Positions 7,009 to 15,848 are shown, counted from the stretch's first letter. The stretch is 33,988 nt of DNA from JBEEJL01 sp049698095 (GCA_049698095.1 JBAVXA010000147.1:1-33988), one strand, 5' to 3'. The notes: generated by a model from the letters alone, not told the origin. Numbers and translations: made by a program.

Positions 7009-9612
7009 ATGCCCAAAATTCACTTGAAAAACCAGCCGCCGCGTTCGCTGTCCAATTATCGTCAACAGCGGTCGGCGCACGCGCCTGCATTGCGCCCGAT
7101 AGCATCCGTGATTCCCCTCCTGTTTGTCGCCTGCTCGTTTACGGCAAACGCAGCCGAAGTCGGGGTGCCGCTCAAACTGGCGATGGATTTTCCATCGACC
7201 AGGATATTGCTTGCGCAGGCAGCGCCGCAAGCGGCGAGTCCGGTGCTGGGCGAGGCCGGGTACCAGTCAGCTCTTCAATTGGTTCGTGAGGGGAAATTAC
7301 AGCAAGCGGCGGATTATCTGGCGTTGCTGCGCCGCCAGCACGGCGATGATCTACGCATTCTGCACGACTATATTGCCGTCTCGTCCGATGCCGGGCGCCA
7401 CGCGTCGGCGTTGGCGGAATTGCCGAATATCAATCGCACCAAAGCACCGGTTTACGTGTTGGAAGCGCTTGCCTCTTCCGCGCGTGCAAGCGCCGATTCT
7501 GCGTTGGCGCTGCAGCTGTACGATGAAGTGCTGGCGCGCTCAACCGCGCGTACGCAAAGCCGGATTGCGAAAATTTACACGCTCGCCGATATGGGTCGCC
7601 CCGCGCTTGCAATTTCAACCGCCGAAACGGCAATCGACAAAGAGCAGAAAAATGCGCAGTTGTGGGAGGCCTATGGCTACGCATTGCGCAAGGCCGGCCG
7701 GGAAACGCAGGCGTTGGACGCCTATGCGCAAATGCGCGCTCTCGGCGCGCCCGGAAATACCGCCGATCAGGCGCGGATCAACCTGTTGTCGTTGATCGGC
7801 GCGGCGCATCTGGCGCAGGTTGCGGTCGATGCGCAGCCCGGAATCATTTCCGCGCCGGAGCAGATCAGGCTGCGGCTTGACCGCGCTGCAACGCATATAC
7901 GCTGGGCCGAGGCCGACGAAGACGCCCGCGCGGCGCGTTACCGCAATACCGATATTGCGTTGGCCGAGATCGACGCGGTGCTGGCGCAGGTAAAACCAAT
8001 CGACATACCGAACGCGCCGCTGGAACGGCGCGCCTTGTCGGACAAGCTGGTCGCGCTGACCAATCGTCAACGCTTCGAGGAAGCAACCGACCTGTACACG
8101 CAGGCAACTGGCGCCGGATATGTCGCTCCGGCTTACGCACGCCTGTCGGTGGCAGAAGCTTACCTCGGCATCAAGCGCGCGGACGTGGCGAAAAAAATGT
8201 TCGAGCAACTGGTGCGCGAGGAGCCGGAAAATCTGCGCTACCGTTACGGATTATTCTTTGCGCTGTCCGACCTCGAGCAGCACCGCGAGGCGCAGGTGGT
8301 CGTGGATGAAATTGTCCGGCGCGAGCCGCGCACACTGAACCGCAATATTCCCGAGCTCGAGCGCGAAAATCGTGGCTATATCCGCTCGCGCGTGCTGGCC
8401 ATGCTGGCGCGCGCTTATGCCGACGATTTGCCCGATGCCAATCGCCGCGCGGACGAACTGGTCGATCTGGTTCCGCGGAATCAGGACGTGCGCGTCAATC
8501 GCGGCTATATCTACAACTGGCGCGGCTGGCCGCGCCTTGCCGATGAGGAATTCCGCTGGCTGCTTGAAGTGGCGCCGGAAAATACGGAAGCAACCCTCGG
8601 ACGTGTTGCCGCCCTTGCCGGCATCAATGCCTGGCGTCAGTCGGACGCAGAGTTGACCGCATTGGCGCAACAGAAGCCCGATGACCGTCAGGTCATCAGC
8701 GCGAAACGCCGCTCGATCGTGCATCACATGAACGAGCTGATTTTGAACGGCGAAGCCGGCAATAGCAGTCAGTCGATAAACGCATCGCAGGATCGCCGCT
8801 GGGAAGCGCGCCTTTATTCAGTGCCGATCAACGACGTGTGGCGGCTATATGCGCGCAGCCTGCATACGCACGATTCCCTCGCCGACGATTCGCATTTGTC
8901 GCGCCATCGCGCCGGCATCGGCGCGGAAATCAAGGCGCGCGACTGGCTTGTCAGCGCCGATGCCACGCGCCTGACCCAAGGCGTCGCAGAGGAAAATAAC
9001 AGGACCGCTGTTGCATTAAACTTATCTAATGAAATCAATGACTTCTGGAAAGTCCGCGCAAATGCGGAATCGGCGGATGAGGGTCTGCCGGTACGCGCCG
9101 CCGCGGCCGGGATACGCGCCAGACGCGCGGGCCTCGGTTTGACGGTGCGCGATAATGAAATTCATCGCGCCAGTCTCGATGTGCAGCGGCACCAGTTCAG
9201 CGACGGTAACCGGCGTAATGAGTGGAGCGCCAATTACGCCAATGTGTTTGAAACCGAATATCAGAAACGCTTCACCCTCAACGTGGGCATGTCGGGCATG
9301 CAAAACAGTCTGCAAGGCACGCCTTACTTCAATCCGCGTCGGGCGCTCAGCACCGATTTCGGTTTGACCGGCGAGTGGCTGCATTGGCGCGAAGAACAAA
9401 AAAGCCTGTGGCATCGCGTTGCGATCAGCGTTGGAACCTACGACCAAGACGGCTTCGATAATCTGCCGACTGCGCGCGTCAATTATGAAATCGACTGGAA
9501 CGCATCCGATGTGATGGAATTCCGCTTTGCACTGGGGCGTTCGATGCATCCGTACGACGGCGTGCAGGATTTTCGCAACTACGCCAATTTTAGTTTCAAC
9601 CGGAGATTCTGA
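7009..9612 (+). CDS. pgaA: Poly-beta-1,6-N-acetylglucosamine exporter, outer membrane porin PgaA
   Basis: Outer-membrane protein that exports the partly deacetylated polysaccharide. At 867 residues it is somewhat longer than E. coli PgaA (about 807). A signal segment (IASVIPLLFVACSFTANA) precedes the mature protein. Residues about 80-560 are helical TPR-like repeats (ALQLVREGKLQQAADYLALL, LQLYDEVLARS, AKKMFEQLVREEPENLRYRY), which bind PgaB and polymer in the periplasm. The last 300 residues alternate polar and aromatic residues as a beta-barrel and end in a terminal Phe (FSFNRRF), the usual barrel-assembly signal. ATG 7009 is the only plausible in-frame start after the pssA stop, without a good Shine-Dalgarno. 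The stop overlaps the pgaB start by one base. Confidence 0.93.
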   Translation: MPKIHLKNQPPRSLSNYRQQRSAHAPALRPIASVIPLLFVACSFTANAAEVGVPLKLAMDFPSTRILLAQAAPQAASPVLGEAGYQSALQLVREGKLQQAADYLALLRRQHGDDLRILHDYIAVSSDAGRHASALAELPNINRTKAPVYVLEALASSARASADSALALQLYDEVLARSTARTQSRIAKIYTLADMGRPALAISTAETAIDKEQKNAQLWEAYGYALRKAGRETQALDAYAQMRALGAPGNTADQARINLLSLIGAAHLAQVAVDAQPGIISAPEQIRLRLDRAATHIRWAEADEDARAARYRNTDIALAEIDAVLAQVKPIDIPNAPLERRALSDKLVALTNRQRFEEATDLYTQATGAGYVAPAYARLSVAEAYLGIKRADVAKKMFEQLVREEPENLRYRYGLFFALSDLEQHREAQVVVDEIVRREPRTLNRNIPELERENRGYIRSRVLAMLARAYADDLPDANRRADELVDLVPRNQDVRVNRGYIYNWRGWPRLADEEFRWLLEVAPENTEATLGRVAALAGINAWRQSDAELTALAQQKPDDRQVISAKRRSIVHHMNELILNGEAGNSSQSINASQDRRWEARLYSVPINDVWRLYARSLHTHDSLADDSHLSRHRAGIGAEIKARDWLVSADATRLTQGVAEENNRTAVALNLSNEINDFWKVRANAESADEGLPVRAAAAGIRARRAGLGLTVRDNEIHRASLDVQRHQFSDGNRRNEWSANYANVFETEYQKRFTLNVGMSGMQNSLQGTPYFNPRRALSTDFGLTGEWLHWREEQKSLWHRVAISVGTYDQDGFDNLPTARVNYEIDWNASDVMEFRFALGRSMHPYDGVQDFRNYANFSFNRRF

Positions 9613-11543
9613 TGCGCGCCTGGGTTATATTGACGCTCCTTTGTCTGGCTGCTGCGTTCAGCGCGCCGGCGCGTGCCGCCAATGAAGTGCAGGTGTTGTG
9701 TTACCACGATGTCGTGGATGACCTATACGCGCGGCCGGACAGCCATTCGGTACAGCTCACGCAATTAGTGACGCAGTTTTCCTGGATGCGTGAGAACGGC
9801 TACCAGCCGGTGTCGCTGGCGGACGTGGTCGCTGCGCGCGAGGGCAAAAAAACCTTGCCCGCCAAAGCCGTGCTGTTGACGTTCGACGACGGCTACGCCA
9901 GTTTCTACGAAAAGGTTTATCCGCTGCTGCGCGAATTCAACTACCCGGCCGTGCTGGCGTTGGTCGGCGAGTGGATGGACGCGCCGCTGGACGGGCAGGT
10001 GGTTTACGATGCCAAGCCGGTCCCGCGCAGCATGTTTGTGACATGGGACCAGGTACGCAAGGTGCAGAGTAGCGGGCTGGTCGAAATCGCGTCGCACTCG
10101 TATGCGCTGCACAAGGGTATACCGGCCAATCCGCAGGGAAACACGCAACCGGCAGCGGTATCGCGCATTTTTGAAAAGGCCAGCGCAACCTACGAATCCG
10201 ACGCGGCATACACAGCGCGCATCCGCACGGATCTTGCGCGCAACTCGGCATTGATCGAAAAGGAAACCGGCGTGCGGCCGCGCGCCGTGGTCTGGCCTTA
10301 TGGCCGGCATAACCTTGAATTGAGTCAGGTTGCCGAGTCGTTAGGCATGCCGATTGGCATGACGCTGCAGGATAACCGGCTTGACCAGAGCAAATCCATC
10401 AGCGCCATTCCACGGAGACTGCTGCTGCTCAACCCGTTGTTGCCGGAGTTTGCTTACACGCTCCGTGATACGGCGAATGTGAACGTGGCGCGCGTCATGC
10501 ATGTGGATCTGGATTACATTTACGATGCCAACAGTGAGCAGCAGGACCGCAATCTCAGCGCGCTGCTCGAGCGCATCAACGCGATGGGGGTCAACACGGT
10601 TTATCTGCAGGCGTTTGTCGACAAGGACAGCCACGGCCATGCACAGTCGCTATATTTCCCCAATCGCCATTTGCCCGTGCGCGCCGACCTGTTCAACCGC
10701 GTGGCGTGGCAGATAGGCCGGCGCACCAGCGCCAAGGTGTATGCATGGTTGCCGGTCCTGGCATTCGAGTTGCCCGCGCAACACCCTGCCGCCGCAATGC
10801 TGGTGCGGGCGTCCACAAATGGCGGCAAAAATGCCTATCGACGGTTGACGCCGTTTTCCCCCTTGACGCGCAATGTGATTGGCGAGATCTATGAAGATCT
10901 GGCCAAGAACGTCCACGTCGACGGTATCTTGTTTCACGATGATGCCGTGCTCACCGATTTTGAGGACTCCAGCGGGCCGGCGCTGGAGCACTATGCAAAA
11001 AAATGGAACCTCCCGAACAGCATCGATGCGATACGCGCCGATCCTAAATTAATGGCGCAGTGGACCGCGCTCAAAACCGCCGAGCTGAATTCCTTCACCC
11101 TCGAACTGGCCGACCGGGTAAAGAAGTATCGCCCGAACATAAAAACCGCGCGCAACCTGTACGCGCGCGTCGTCACTGAACCTGAATCGGAAGCATGGTT
11201 CGCGCAGTCGCTGCCGACGTTTCTCCAGACCTACGATTGGGTCGCGGTGATGGCGATGCCGTATATGGAGAAGGCAGCCGATGCCGACCAGTGGCTGGAC
11301 AATCTGGTACGTATCATCGGAAAAATACCCGGTGCGCTCGACAAAACGGTATTCGAATTGCAAAGCGTCGATTGGGACAAAAATCTGCCGGTGCCATCGA
11401 ATAAACTGCACGCCCAGATGCGCCAATTGCAATTATCCGGCGCGCGTAACTTCGGCTACTATCCTGATGACTTCATTAACAGCCTGCCGGACGTGGGCAC
11501 TATCGCGCCCGCACTTTCGCTGCGCGAATATCCAAGGCCCTGA
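9612..11543 (+). CDS. pgaB: Poly-beta-1,6-N-acetylglucosamine N-deacetylase
   Basis: Two-domain periplasmic enzyme that removes part of the acetyl groups so that the polymer can be exported by PgaA. The 643 residues start with a signal peptide ending APARA (cleavage near residue 22). The NodB-type carbohydrate esterase 4 domain (about 25-290) shows His32 in CYHDV, Asp92-Asp93 in TFDDGY, metal-binding His162 and His167 in SHSYALH, and WPYG at 228-231. The C-terminal glycoside-hydrolase-like domain (about 293-635) carries MHVDLDYIYD and HDD at 443-445. Unlike E. coli PgaB there is no convincing lipobox, so the protein may be soluble or held by its partners. It overlaps pgaA by one base, and pgaC follows two bases after its stop. 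Confidence 0.95.
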   Translation: MRAWVILTLLCLAAAFSAPARAANEVQVLCYHDVVDDLYARPDSHSVQLTQLVTQFSWMRENGYQPVSLADVVAAREGKKTLPAKAVLLTFDDGYASFYEKVYPLLREFNYPAVLALVGEWMDAPLDGQVVYDAKPVPRSMFVTWDQVRKVQSSGLVEIASHSYALHKGIPANPQGNTQPAAVSRIFEKASATYESDAAYTARIRTDLARNSALIEKETGVRPRAVVWPYGRHNLELSQVAESLGMPIGMTLQDNRLDQSKSISAIPRRLLLLNPLLPEFAYTLRDTANVNVARVMHVDLDYIYDANSEQQDRNLSALLERINAMGVNTVYLQAFVDKDSHGHAQSLYFPNRHLPVRADLFNRVAWQIGRRTSAKVYAWLPVLAFELPAQHPAAAMLVRASTNGGKNAYRRLTPFSPLTRNVIGEIYEDLAKNVHVDGILFHDDAVLTDFEDSSGPALEHYAKKWNLPNSIDAIRADPKLMAQWTALKTAELNSFTLELADRVKKYRPNIKTARNLYARVVTEPESEAWFAQSLPTFLQTYDWVAVMAMPYMEKAADADQWLDNLVRIIGKIPGALDKTVFELQSVDWDKNLPVPSNKLHAQMRQLQLSGARNFGYYPDDFINSLPDVGTIAPALSLREYPRP

Positions 11544-11545
11544 AC

Positions 11546-12802
11546 ATGTTTGACGGAAATTTCCCCAAGATATTATTTGCCTTCACGTTTTACTATCCCC
11601 TGTTCATGTCGTATTTATGGATGGCGGGAGCGCTGTTCTATTGGTATCACTACGAGCGCAAGGGCAGCAATCCGGACAAGCCGCCAACCTTGTCCAGCTA
11701 TCCGAAAGTATCGCTGGTAGTCCCCTGTTTCAACGAGGGCGCGCAGGTTCGCGACACGGTCGGCAATCTGCTGGCGCACAATTACCCGGACTTTGAAGTT
11801 ATCGCAGTCAACGACGGCAGCCGCGACGACACCGGCGAAATTCTGGATGAAATGGCGCAGGCCAATGCGCGCCTGCGTGTCATTCATCTGGCGAAAAATC
11901 AGGGCAAAGCCGTGGCGCTGGATACTGCTGCAGCGATGGCCGATTCAGATTATCTGATTTGTATCGACGGCGACGCAATTCTTGACCGCAACGCGGCAGC
12001 CTGGATGATGTGGCATTTTCTCACGTCGCCGCGCGTCGCCGCGGTGACCGGCAATCCGCGCATACGCACGCGCTCGACCTTGCTCGGGCGTATCCAGGTG
12101 GGGGAGTTTTCTTCCATCATCGGATTGATCAAGCGCGCGCAGCGAACCTACGGCCGGCTATTCACCGTATCCGGCGTGGTGACCGGGTTTCGCAAATCCG
12201 CCTTGCACCAGGTCGGCTACTGGAGCCGCGACATGCTTACCGAAGACATCGACGTTTCGTGGAAACTGCAGCTCAACCACTGGGACGTGCGTTTCGAACC
12301 CGCTGCGCTATGCTGGATATTGATGCCGGAAACCATCAAGGGTCTGTGGCGCCAGCGGCTGCGTTGGGCCATGGGCGGCGCGCAAGCGATCTTGAAATAC
12401 GGCGGCATGTGGAAAAGCTGGCGCAAGCGGCGCATGTGGCCGGTCTATATTGAATATATGACCAGCATGATATGGTCGTACTCCATGCTGGCAACCGTCA
12501 TCCTGTGGATCGCGGGTAAATTCTTTATCGTTCCGCAGCCGTATTGGGTGCAAACGCTCATCCCGCAATGGACCGGCGTGATCATCGGCACCACCTGTCT
12601 GATCCAGATCGCCGTCAGCCTGCTGCTTGATCGCCGCTACGACAAAGGGCTGTTGCGTAATTATTACTGGACCATCTGGTATCCGCTGGCTTACTGGGTG
12701 CTGAATATGCTGACCACAGTGGTTGCGCTGCCGCGCGTGTTGCTTCGCCGCAGCGGCATGCGCGCCCGCTGGGAAAGCCCCGACCGCGGAGTGACAGTAT
12801 GA
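11546..12802 (+). CDS. pgaC: Poly-beta-1,6-N-acetylglucosamine synthase (GT2)
   Basis: Inner-membrane processive glycosyltransferase that polymerises UDP-GlcNAc into beta-1,6-linked polymer. Its 418 residues begin with a membrane segment (YYPLFMSYLWMAGALFYW). The GT2 domain has Asp90 (VNDGSRDDT), the DGD at 141-143, TED at 232-234 and the QRLRW signature at 270-274, all as in active processive synthases. At least three hydrophobic segments close the protein. It requires PgaD, encoded next with an ATGA overlap. In E. coli, PgaC and PgaD together are activated by cyclic di-GMP; this is family knowledge and no site is visible here. Confidence 0.96.
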   Translation: MFDGNFPKILFAFTFYYPLFMSYLWMAGALFYWYHYERKGSNPDKPPTLSSYPKVSLVVPCFNEGAQVRDTVGNLLAHNYPDFEVIAVNDGSRDDTGEILDEMAQANARLRVIHLAKNQGKAVALDTAAAMADSDYLICIDGDAILDRNAAAWMMWHFLTSPRVAAVTGNPRIRTRSTLLGRIQVGEFSSIIGLIKRAQRTYGRLFTVSGVVTGFRKSALHQVGYWSRDMLTEDIDVSWKLQLNHWDVRFEPAALCWILMPETIKGLWRQRLRWAMGGAQAILKYGGMWKSWRKRRMWPVYIEYMTSMIWSYSMLATVILWIAGKFFIVPQPYWVQTLIPQWTGVIIGTTCLIQIAVSLLLDRRYDKGLLRNYYWTIWYPLAYWVLNMLTTVVALPRVLLRRSGMRARWESPDRGVTV

Positions 12803-13263
12803 CCACCGAATCGGGATATCAGCTTTCGTCCCCGCTGATTATCGACATGCCCGAACGCCTGTCGTTTCCGCGGCGATTGGCTTACCGGACGCTGACCTTG
12901 CTGTTCTGGATGGGCTGGATCTATTTGTGGGTACCGCTGGTCACGCTGCTCGGCTGGGTCGGCGGTTTCGCATTCTTCCGTGAACAGCTGTTCGTGCAGC
13001 AGGGCTGGCAATCGTTTCTCGATAACCTGCCGACCTATTCCCTGGTGGTGTTCATTTTGGCGGGAACGTTGTTCTTTTGGGCGCTGACCAACTGGTATCG
13101 CTTTTCCAATCGCGAGGGACGCAAGGCGGTAAGCCATGTTTCGACGCAGGAGCAGGCGGATCAACTGCTGGTCAGCCTGAATAATCTCGCGCTGTGGCAG
13201 AAACAAAAGCGCATGGTGGTCCACCACGATGAACACGGGCGTATTTTGACTGTCACCGACTGA
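12799..13263 (+). CDS. pgaD: Poly-beta-1,6-N-acetylglucosamine biosynthesis protein PgaD
   Basis: Small inner-membrane partner of PgaC. Its 154 residues contain two hydrophobic hairpin segments (LTLLFWMGWIYLWVPLVTLL and SLVVFILAGTLFFWALTNWY), preceded by a short cytoplasmic tail with PRRLAYRTLT and followed by a charged tail. This is the PgaD layout. The ATG overlaps the pgaC stop (ATGA), so translation is coupled. It is the last gene of the pga operon. PgaD sequences are poorly conserved, so the call rests on topology plus its place after pgaC. Confidence 0.88.
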   Translation: MTTESGYQLSSPLIIDMPERLSFPRRLAYRTLTLLFWMGWIYLWVPLVTLLGWVGGFAFFREQLFVQQGWQSFLDNLPTYSLVVFILAGTLFFWALTNWYRFSNREGRKAVSHVSTQEQADQLLVSLNNLALWQKQKRMVVHHDEHGRILTVTD

Positions 13264-13280
13264 CAAAAAATATTAAATAA

Positions 13281-13293
13281 AATCAATTAGTTA
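13281..13293 (-). promoter_or_regulatory. IHF-consensus-like site
   Basis: AATCAATTAGTTA on the plus strand matches WATCAANNNNTTR exactly. It lies 18 bases after the pgaD stop in an AT-rich stretch. Confidence 0.35.
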
Positions 13294-13349
13294 TAGCAAA
13301 TGTGCGGCGCAGGCAAAACGATCGGCGACGATACCGCAATGCCAACGGC

Positions 13350-13378
13350 TTGCAAGGATGCAGCAAGTTGTTTATATT
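13350..13378 (+). promoter_or_regulatory. Candidate sigma-70 promoter upstream of leuA
   Basis: TTGCAA (13350-13355) and TATATT (13373-13378) with a 17-base spacer. Transcription would start about at the ATG of the 26-codon ORF (13385) and run into leuA. Confidence 0.5.
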
Positions 13379-13384
13379 GAATTC

Positions 13385-13465
13385 ATGAAAGCGCTTTTCC
13401 GTCTCGTCCTCCCCATCCTCGGCAGCCTGCTGGTTCGCAAGCTGCTGCGCCGCGCGCGCAAATAA
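13385..13465 (+). CDS. Leu-rich 26-residue mini-ORF upstream of leuA
   Basis: ATG to TAA encodes 26 residues: MKALFRLVLPILGSLL followed by a basic tail ending RRARK. Eight of the 26 are leucine, all read from CTN codons. It begins only seven bases after a good promoter -10, so it would be translated leaderless or not at all, and I see no Shine-Dalgarno. It lies in the leuA leader, which raises the idea of a leucine-sensing leader peptide. However, the leucines are scattered and no classical terminator hairpin with a T tract follows. It could equally be a small amphipathic membrane peptide or a chance ORF. Confidence 0.35.
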   Translation: MKALFRLVLPILGSLLVRKLLRRARK

Positions 13466-13571
13466 TCCCCCACCCCCACAATACGGTTGTAGCGCCGGCA
13501 GATAAGTTAAAATCTGTCGCTTGATGCCTATCGATTTTCCGCCACAGGATAAATTATTTTACGGAGCAACC

Positions 13572-15107
13572 ATGTCTGACCAATTGATTATTTTCGATAC
13601 CACGTTGCGCGATGGCGAACAAAGCCCGGGCGCGTCCATGACACGCGAAGAAAAAGTACGCATCGCCAAGCTGCTGGAAAAAATGCGTGTCAACGTGATC
13701 GAAGCCGGCTTTGCCGCGTCGAGCCAGGCCGACTTCGAAGCCGTGCAGGCAGTCGCTGCCGCGATTAAAGACAGCACCGTCTGCAGCTTGGCGCGGGCGC
13801 AAACCGGCGATATTCAAAAAGCGGCCGATGCCATCAAGCCCGCCGCATCGGGACGCATTCATACATTCATCGCCACCTCGCCGATTCATATGCAGAAAAA
13901 ACTGCGCATGCAACCCGATATGGTGCTGGAAGCGGCGATCAATGCAGTGAAATTCGCGCGCACGCTGACCGACGACGTCGAATTTTCCGCCGAAGACGCG
14001 AGCCGCTCCGAACTGGATTTTATGTGCCGCGTGTTCGAGGCGGTCATCAAAGCCGGTGCCAGAACGATTAATATTCCGGATACGGTCGGCTACGGCGTGC
14101 CCGGCGAATACGGCGAACTGATCCGGCAAATCATCGAGAAGGTTCCCAATTCCGACAAGGCGATTTGGTCCGTGCATTGCCACAATGATCTGGGCTTGGC
14201 CGTGGCCAATTCCTTGTCCGCGGTGATGAACGGCGCGCGCCAGGTCGAATGCACCATCAATGGGCTAGGCGAGCGTGCCGGCAATGCCTCGCTGGAGGAG
14301 ATCGTCATGGCGGTGCGCACACGCAAGGATTATTTCCAGTGCGACACGCGCATCGATGCCACGCATCTGGTGCAGGCGAGCAAATTGATTTCCGGCATCA
14401 CCGGCTTTCCGGTGCAGCCAAACAAGGCTATTGTCGGCGCCAATGCATTCGCCCACGAAGCGGGCATTCATCAGGACGGCGTGCTCAAGCACCGCGAGAC
14501 TTACGAAATCATGCGCGCGCAGGATGTCGGCTGGAACGCGAATAAACTGGTGCTGGGCAAACATTCCGGACGCACCGCGTTCAAGGCGCGCCTCGAAGAG
14601 CTCGGCATCGCGCTCGAATCCGAACAAGCACTGAACGAAGCGTTCAAAGGCTTCAAAGAATTAGCCGATAAAAAGCATGAAATTTTTGACGAAGACTTGC
14701 ACGCGCTAATCAGCGGTGAATCGGTCACGCACGAAAACGAGCATTACAAATTCGTCTCGCTTATGGCGCACTCGGAAACGGGCGAAACGCCGAAAGCGCG
14801 AATCGTTTTCACCGAGGACGGCAAGGAGAAAAAATCCGAATCCGAAGGCAGCGGCCCGGTCGATGCGTCGTTCAAGGCGATCGAAAAACTGGTCGGCAGC
14901 GGCACCGAGTTGCAACTGTATTCCGTCAATAACATCACCAGCGGCACCGAATCGCAAGGCGAGGTCACCGTGCGCCTGGCGAAAGGCGGGCGCATCGTCA
15001 ACGGCCTCGGCGCCGACACTGACATCGTTGTCGCCTCGGCCAAAGCCTATTTGTCCGCGCTGAACAAGCTGCAATCCAAGTTGGAAAAAGTCAATCCGCA
15101 GGTGTAA
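13572..15107 (+). CDS. leuA: 2-isopropylmalate synthase
   Basis: Condenses acetyl-CoA with 2-ketoisovalerate, the first committed step of leucine synthesis, fed by the IlvIHC products. The 511-residue protein is the full-length regulated type. The TIM-barrel catalytic domain begins with DTTLRDGEQSPG (from residue 9; Arg-Asp catalytic and metal ligand). HCHNDLG at 202-208 supplies two metal-binding histidines. The C-terminal LeuA regulatory domain (about 390-505, with EGSGPVDASFKAIEKL and GRIVNGLGADTDIV) senses leucine. I chose ATG 13572, with CGGAG upstream. An in-frame ATG at 13521 would add 17 residues that do not look like the family. tadA follows after five bases. Confidence 0.97.
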   Translation: MSDQLIIFDTTLRDGEQSPGASMTREEKVRIAKLLEKMRVNVIEAGFAASSQADFEAVQAVAAAIKDSTVCSLARAQTGDIQKAADAIKPAASGRIHTFIATSPIHMQKKLRMQPDMVLEAAINAVKFARTLTDDVEFSAEDASRSELDFMCRVFEAVIKAGARTINIPDTVGYGVPGEYGELIRQIIEKVPNSDKAIWSVHCHNDLGLAVANSLSAVMNGARQVECTINGLGERAGNASLEEIVMAVRTRKDYFQCDTRIDATHLVQASKLISGITGFPVQPNKAIVGANAFAHEAGIHQDGVLKHRETYEIMRAQDVGWNANKLVLGKHSGRTAFKARLEELGIALESEQALNEAFKGFKELADKKHEIFDEDLHALISGESVTHENEHYKFVSLMAHSETGETPKARIVFTEDGKEKKSESEGSGPVDASFKAIEKLVGSGTELQLYSVNNITSGTESQGEVTVRLAKGGRIVNGLGADTDIVVASAKAYLSALNKLQSKLEKVNPQV

Positions 15108-15112
15108 CGCAT

Positions 15113-15571
15113 TTGGATCAAGCAGAGAAAAATTCCATCTTCATGCGCGAGGCGCTCGGTCTCGCGCGTGAAGCCGGCGCGGCGGGCGAAGTGCCGGTCG
15201 GTGCCATCGTCGTCAAAGAAGGCATCATCATCGGCCGCGGCTACAACTCTCCCATCGCCCGGCATGACCCCACCGCCCACGCCGAAATCCGCGCGCTCAG
15301 GGACGCCGCCGAGAAAATCGGCAATTACCGTTTACCCGATTGCGAGCTGTACGTCACCCTCGAACCTTGCGCCATGTGCGTCGGCGCAATAATGCACGCT
15401 CGCATCGCGCACGTTGTATTCGGCGCGAGCGATCCCAAGACCGGCGCCGCGGGAAGTGTGGTGAATTTATTCGATGAAACCAAATTGAATCATCACGCGG
15501 AAGTAACAGGCGGGGTAATGGCGGATGAATGCGCGGTTCTGTTGAAAGAATTTTTTGCTGCGCGAAGATAG
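15113..15571 (+). CDS. tadA: tRNA-specific adenosine deaminase
   Basis: Deaminates adenosine 34 of tRNA-Arg(ACG) to inosine, which is essential for reading CGC and CGA codons. The 152-residue cytidine-deaminase-fold protein has the zinc and proton-shuttle motif HAE (56-58) and the second zinc motif PCAMC (85-89). The start at TTG 15113 gives an N-terminus (about 25 residues before EVPVGAIVV) that aligns with known TadA. The next ATG at 15143 would remove part of helix 1. leuA ends five bases upstream, so the two are probably co-transcribed. Confidence 0.94.
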   Translation: MDQAEKNSIFMREALGLAREAGAAGEVPVGAIVVKEGIIIGRGYNSPIARHDPTAHAEIRALRDAAEKIGNYRLPDCELYVTLEPCAMCVGAIMHARIAHVVFGASDPKTGAAGSVVNLFDETKLNHHAEVTGGVMADECAVLLKEFFAARR

Positions 15572-15576
15572 TTTCA

Positions 15577-15589
15577 TAACTATTTGATT
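15577..15589 (+). promoter_or_regulatory. IHF-consensus-like site
   Basis: TAACTATTTGATT is an exact match to the reverse complement of WATCAANNNNTTR, six bases after the tadA stop. It is followed by ACATTTAATA, as in the site after pgaD. Confidence 0.35.
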
Positions 15590-15761
15590 ACATTTAATAC
15601 TTTTGCGATGCTTTAGATATGCCGACTTCGTTTGCTCAGGCTTTTGCAGGGTGGGCAAAACGATCTGTGCCCACCGATGTCTCGGCGCGGGCACGCTGGC
15701 GCTTAACTTACCTATGCTTGTCCCATCGCCTGCGGGCGCGCACGGCGCATCCTATCCGCCC

Positions 15762-15848
15762 GTCATCCTGAGCGATAGCGAAGGATCTGCTTGTTGATGT
15801 GATATTGACGCGCCAGGCAGCGGATCCTTCGCTATCGCTCAGGATGAC
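15762..15848. repeat. REP-like inverted repeat (REPIN-type)
   Basis: The arms 15762-15787 and 15823-15848 are perfect 26-base reverse complements. They begin GTCATCCTGAGCGATAGCG and end GAAGGATC. Pairing extends by four positions inward (one G-T), giving a 30-bp stem and a 27-base loop. The word CATCCTGAGCG..AGCGAAGGATC is, from memory, one of the commonly dispersed extragenic palindromes in environmental bacterial genomes. I cannot verify copy number here. Confidence 0.75.

Larger units (their letters stand above)
13264..13571 (+). other. Intergenic region pgaD-leuA
   Basis: A 308-bp stretch with an AT-rich start, an IHF-like site, a sigma-70-like promoter, a 26-codon Leu-rich ORF, and the stem GGCAGAT / ATCTGTC (7 bp, loop AAGTTAAA) about 60 bases before leuA. 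I see no T-tract terminator for the pga operon. Confidence 0.6.

Noticed and set aside
13485..13512. TTGTAG..TAAAAT as a leuA promoter
   Set aside because: The spacer is only 15 bases; the element at 13350-13378 fits better.
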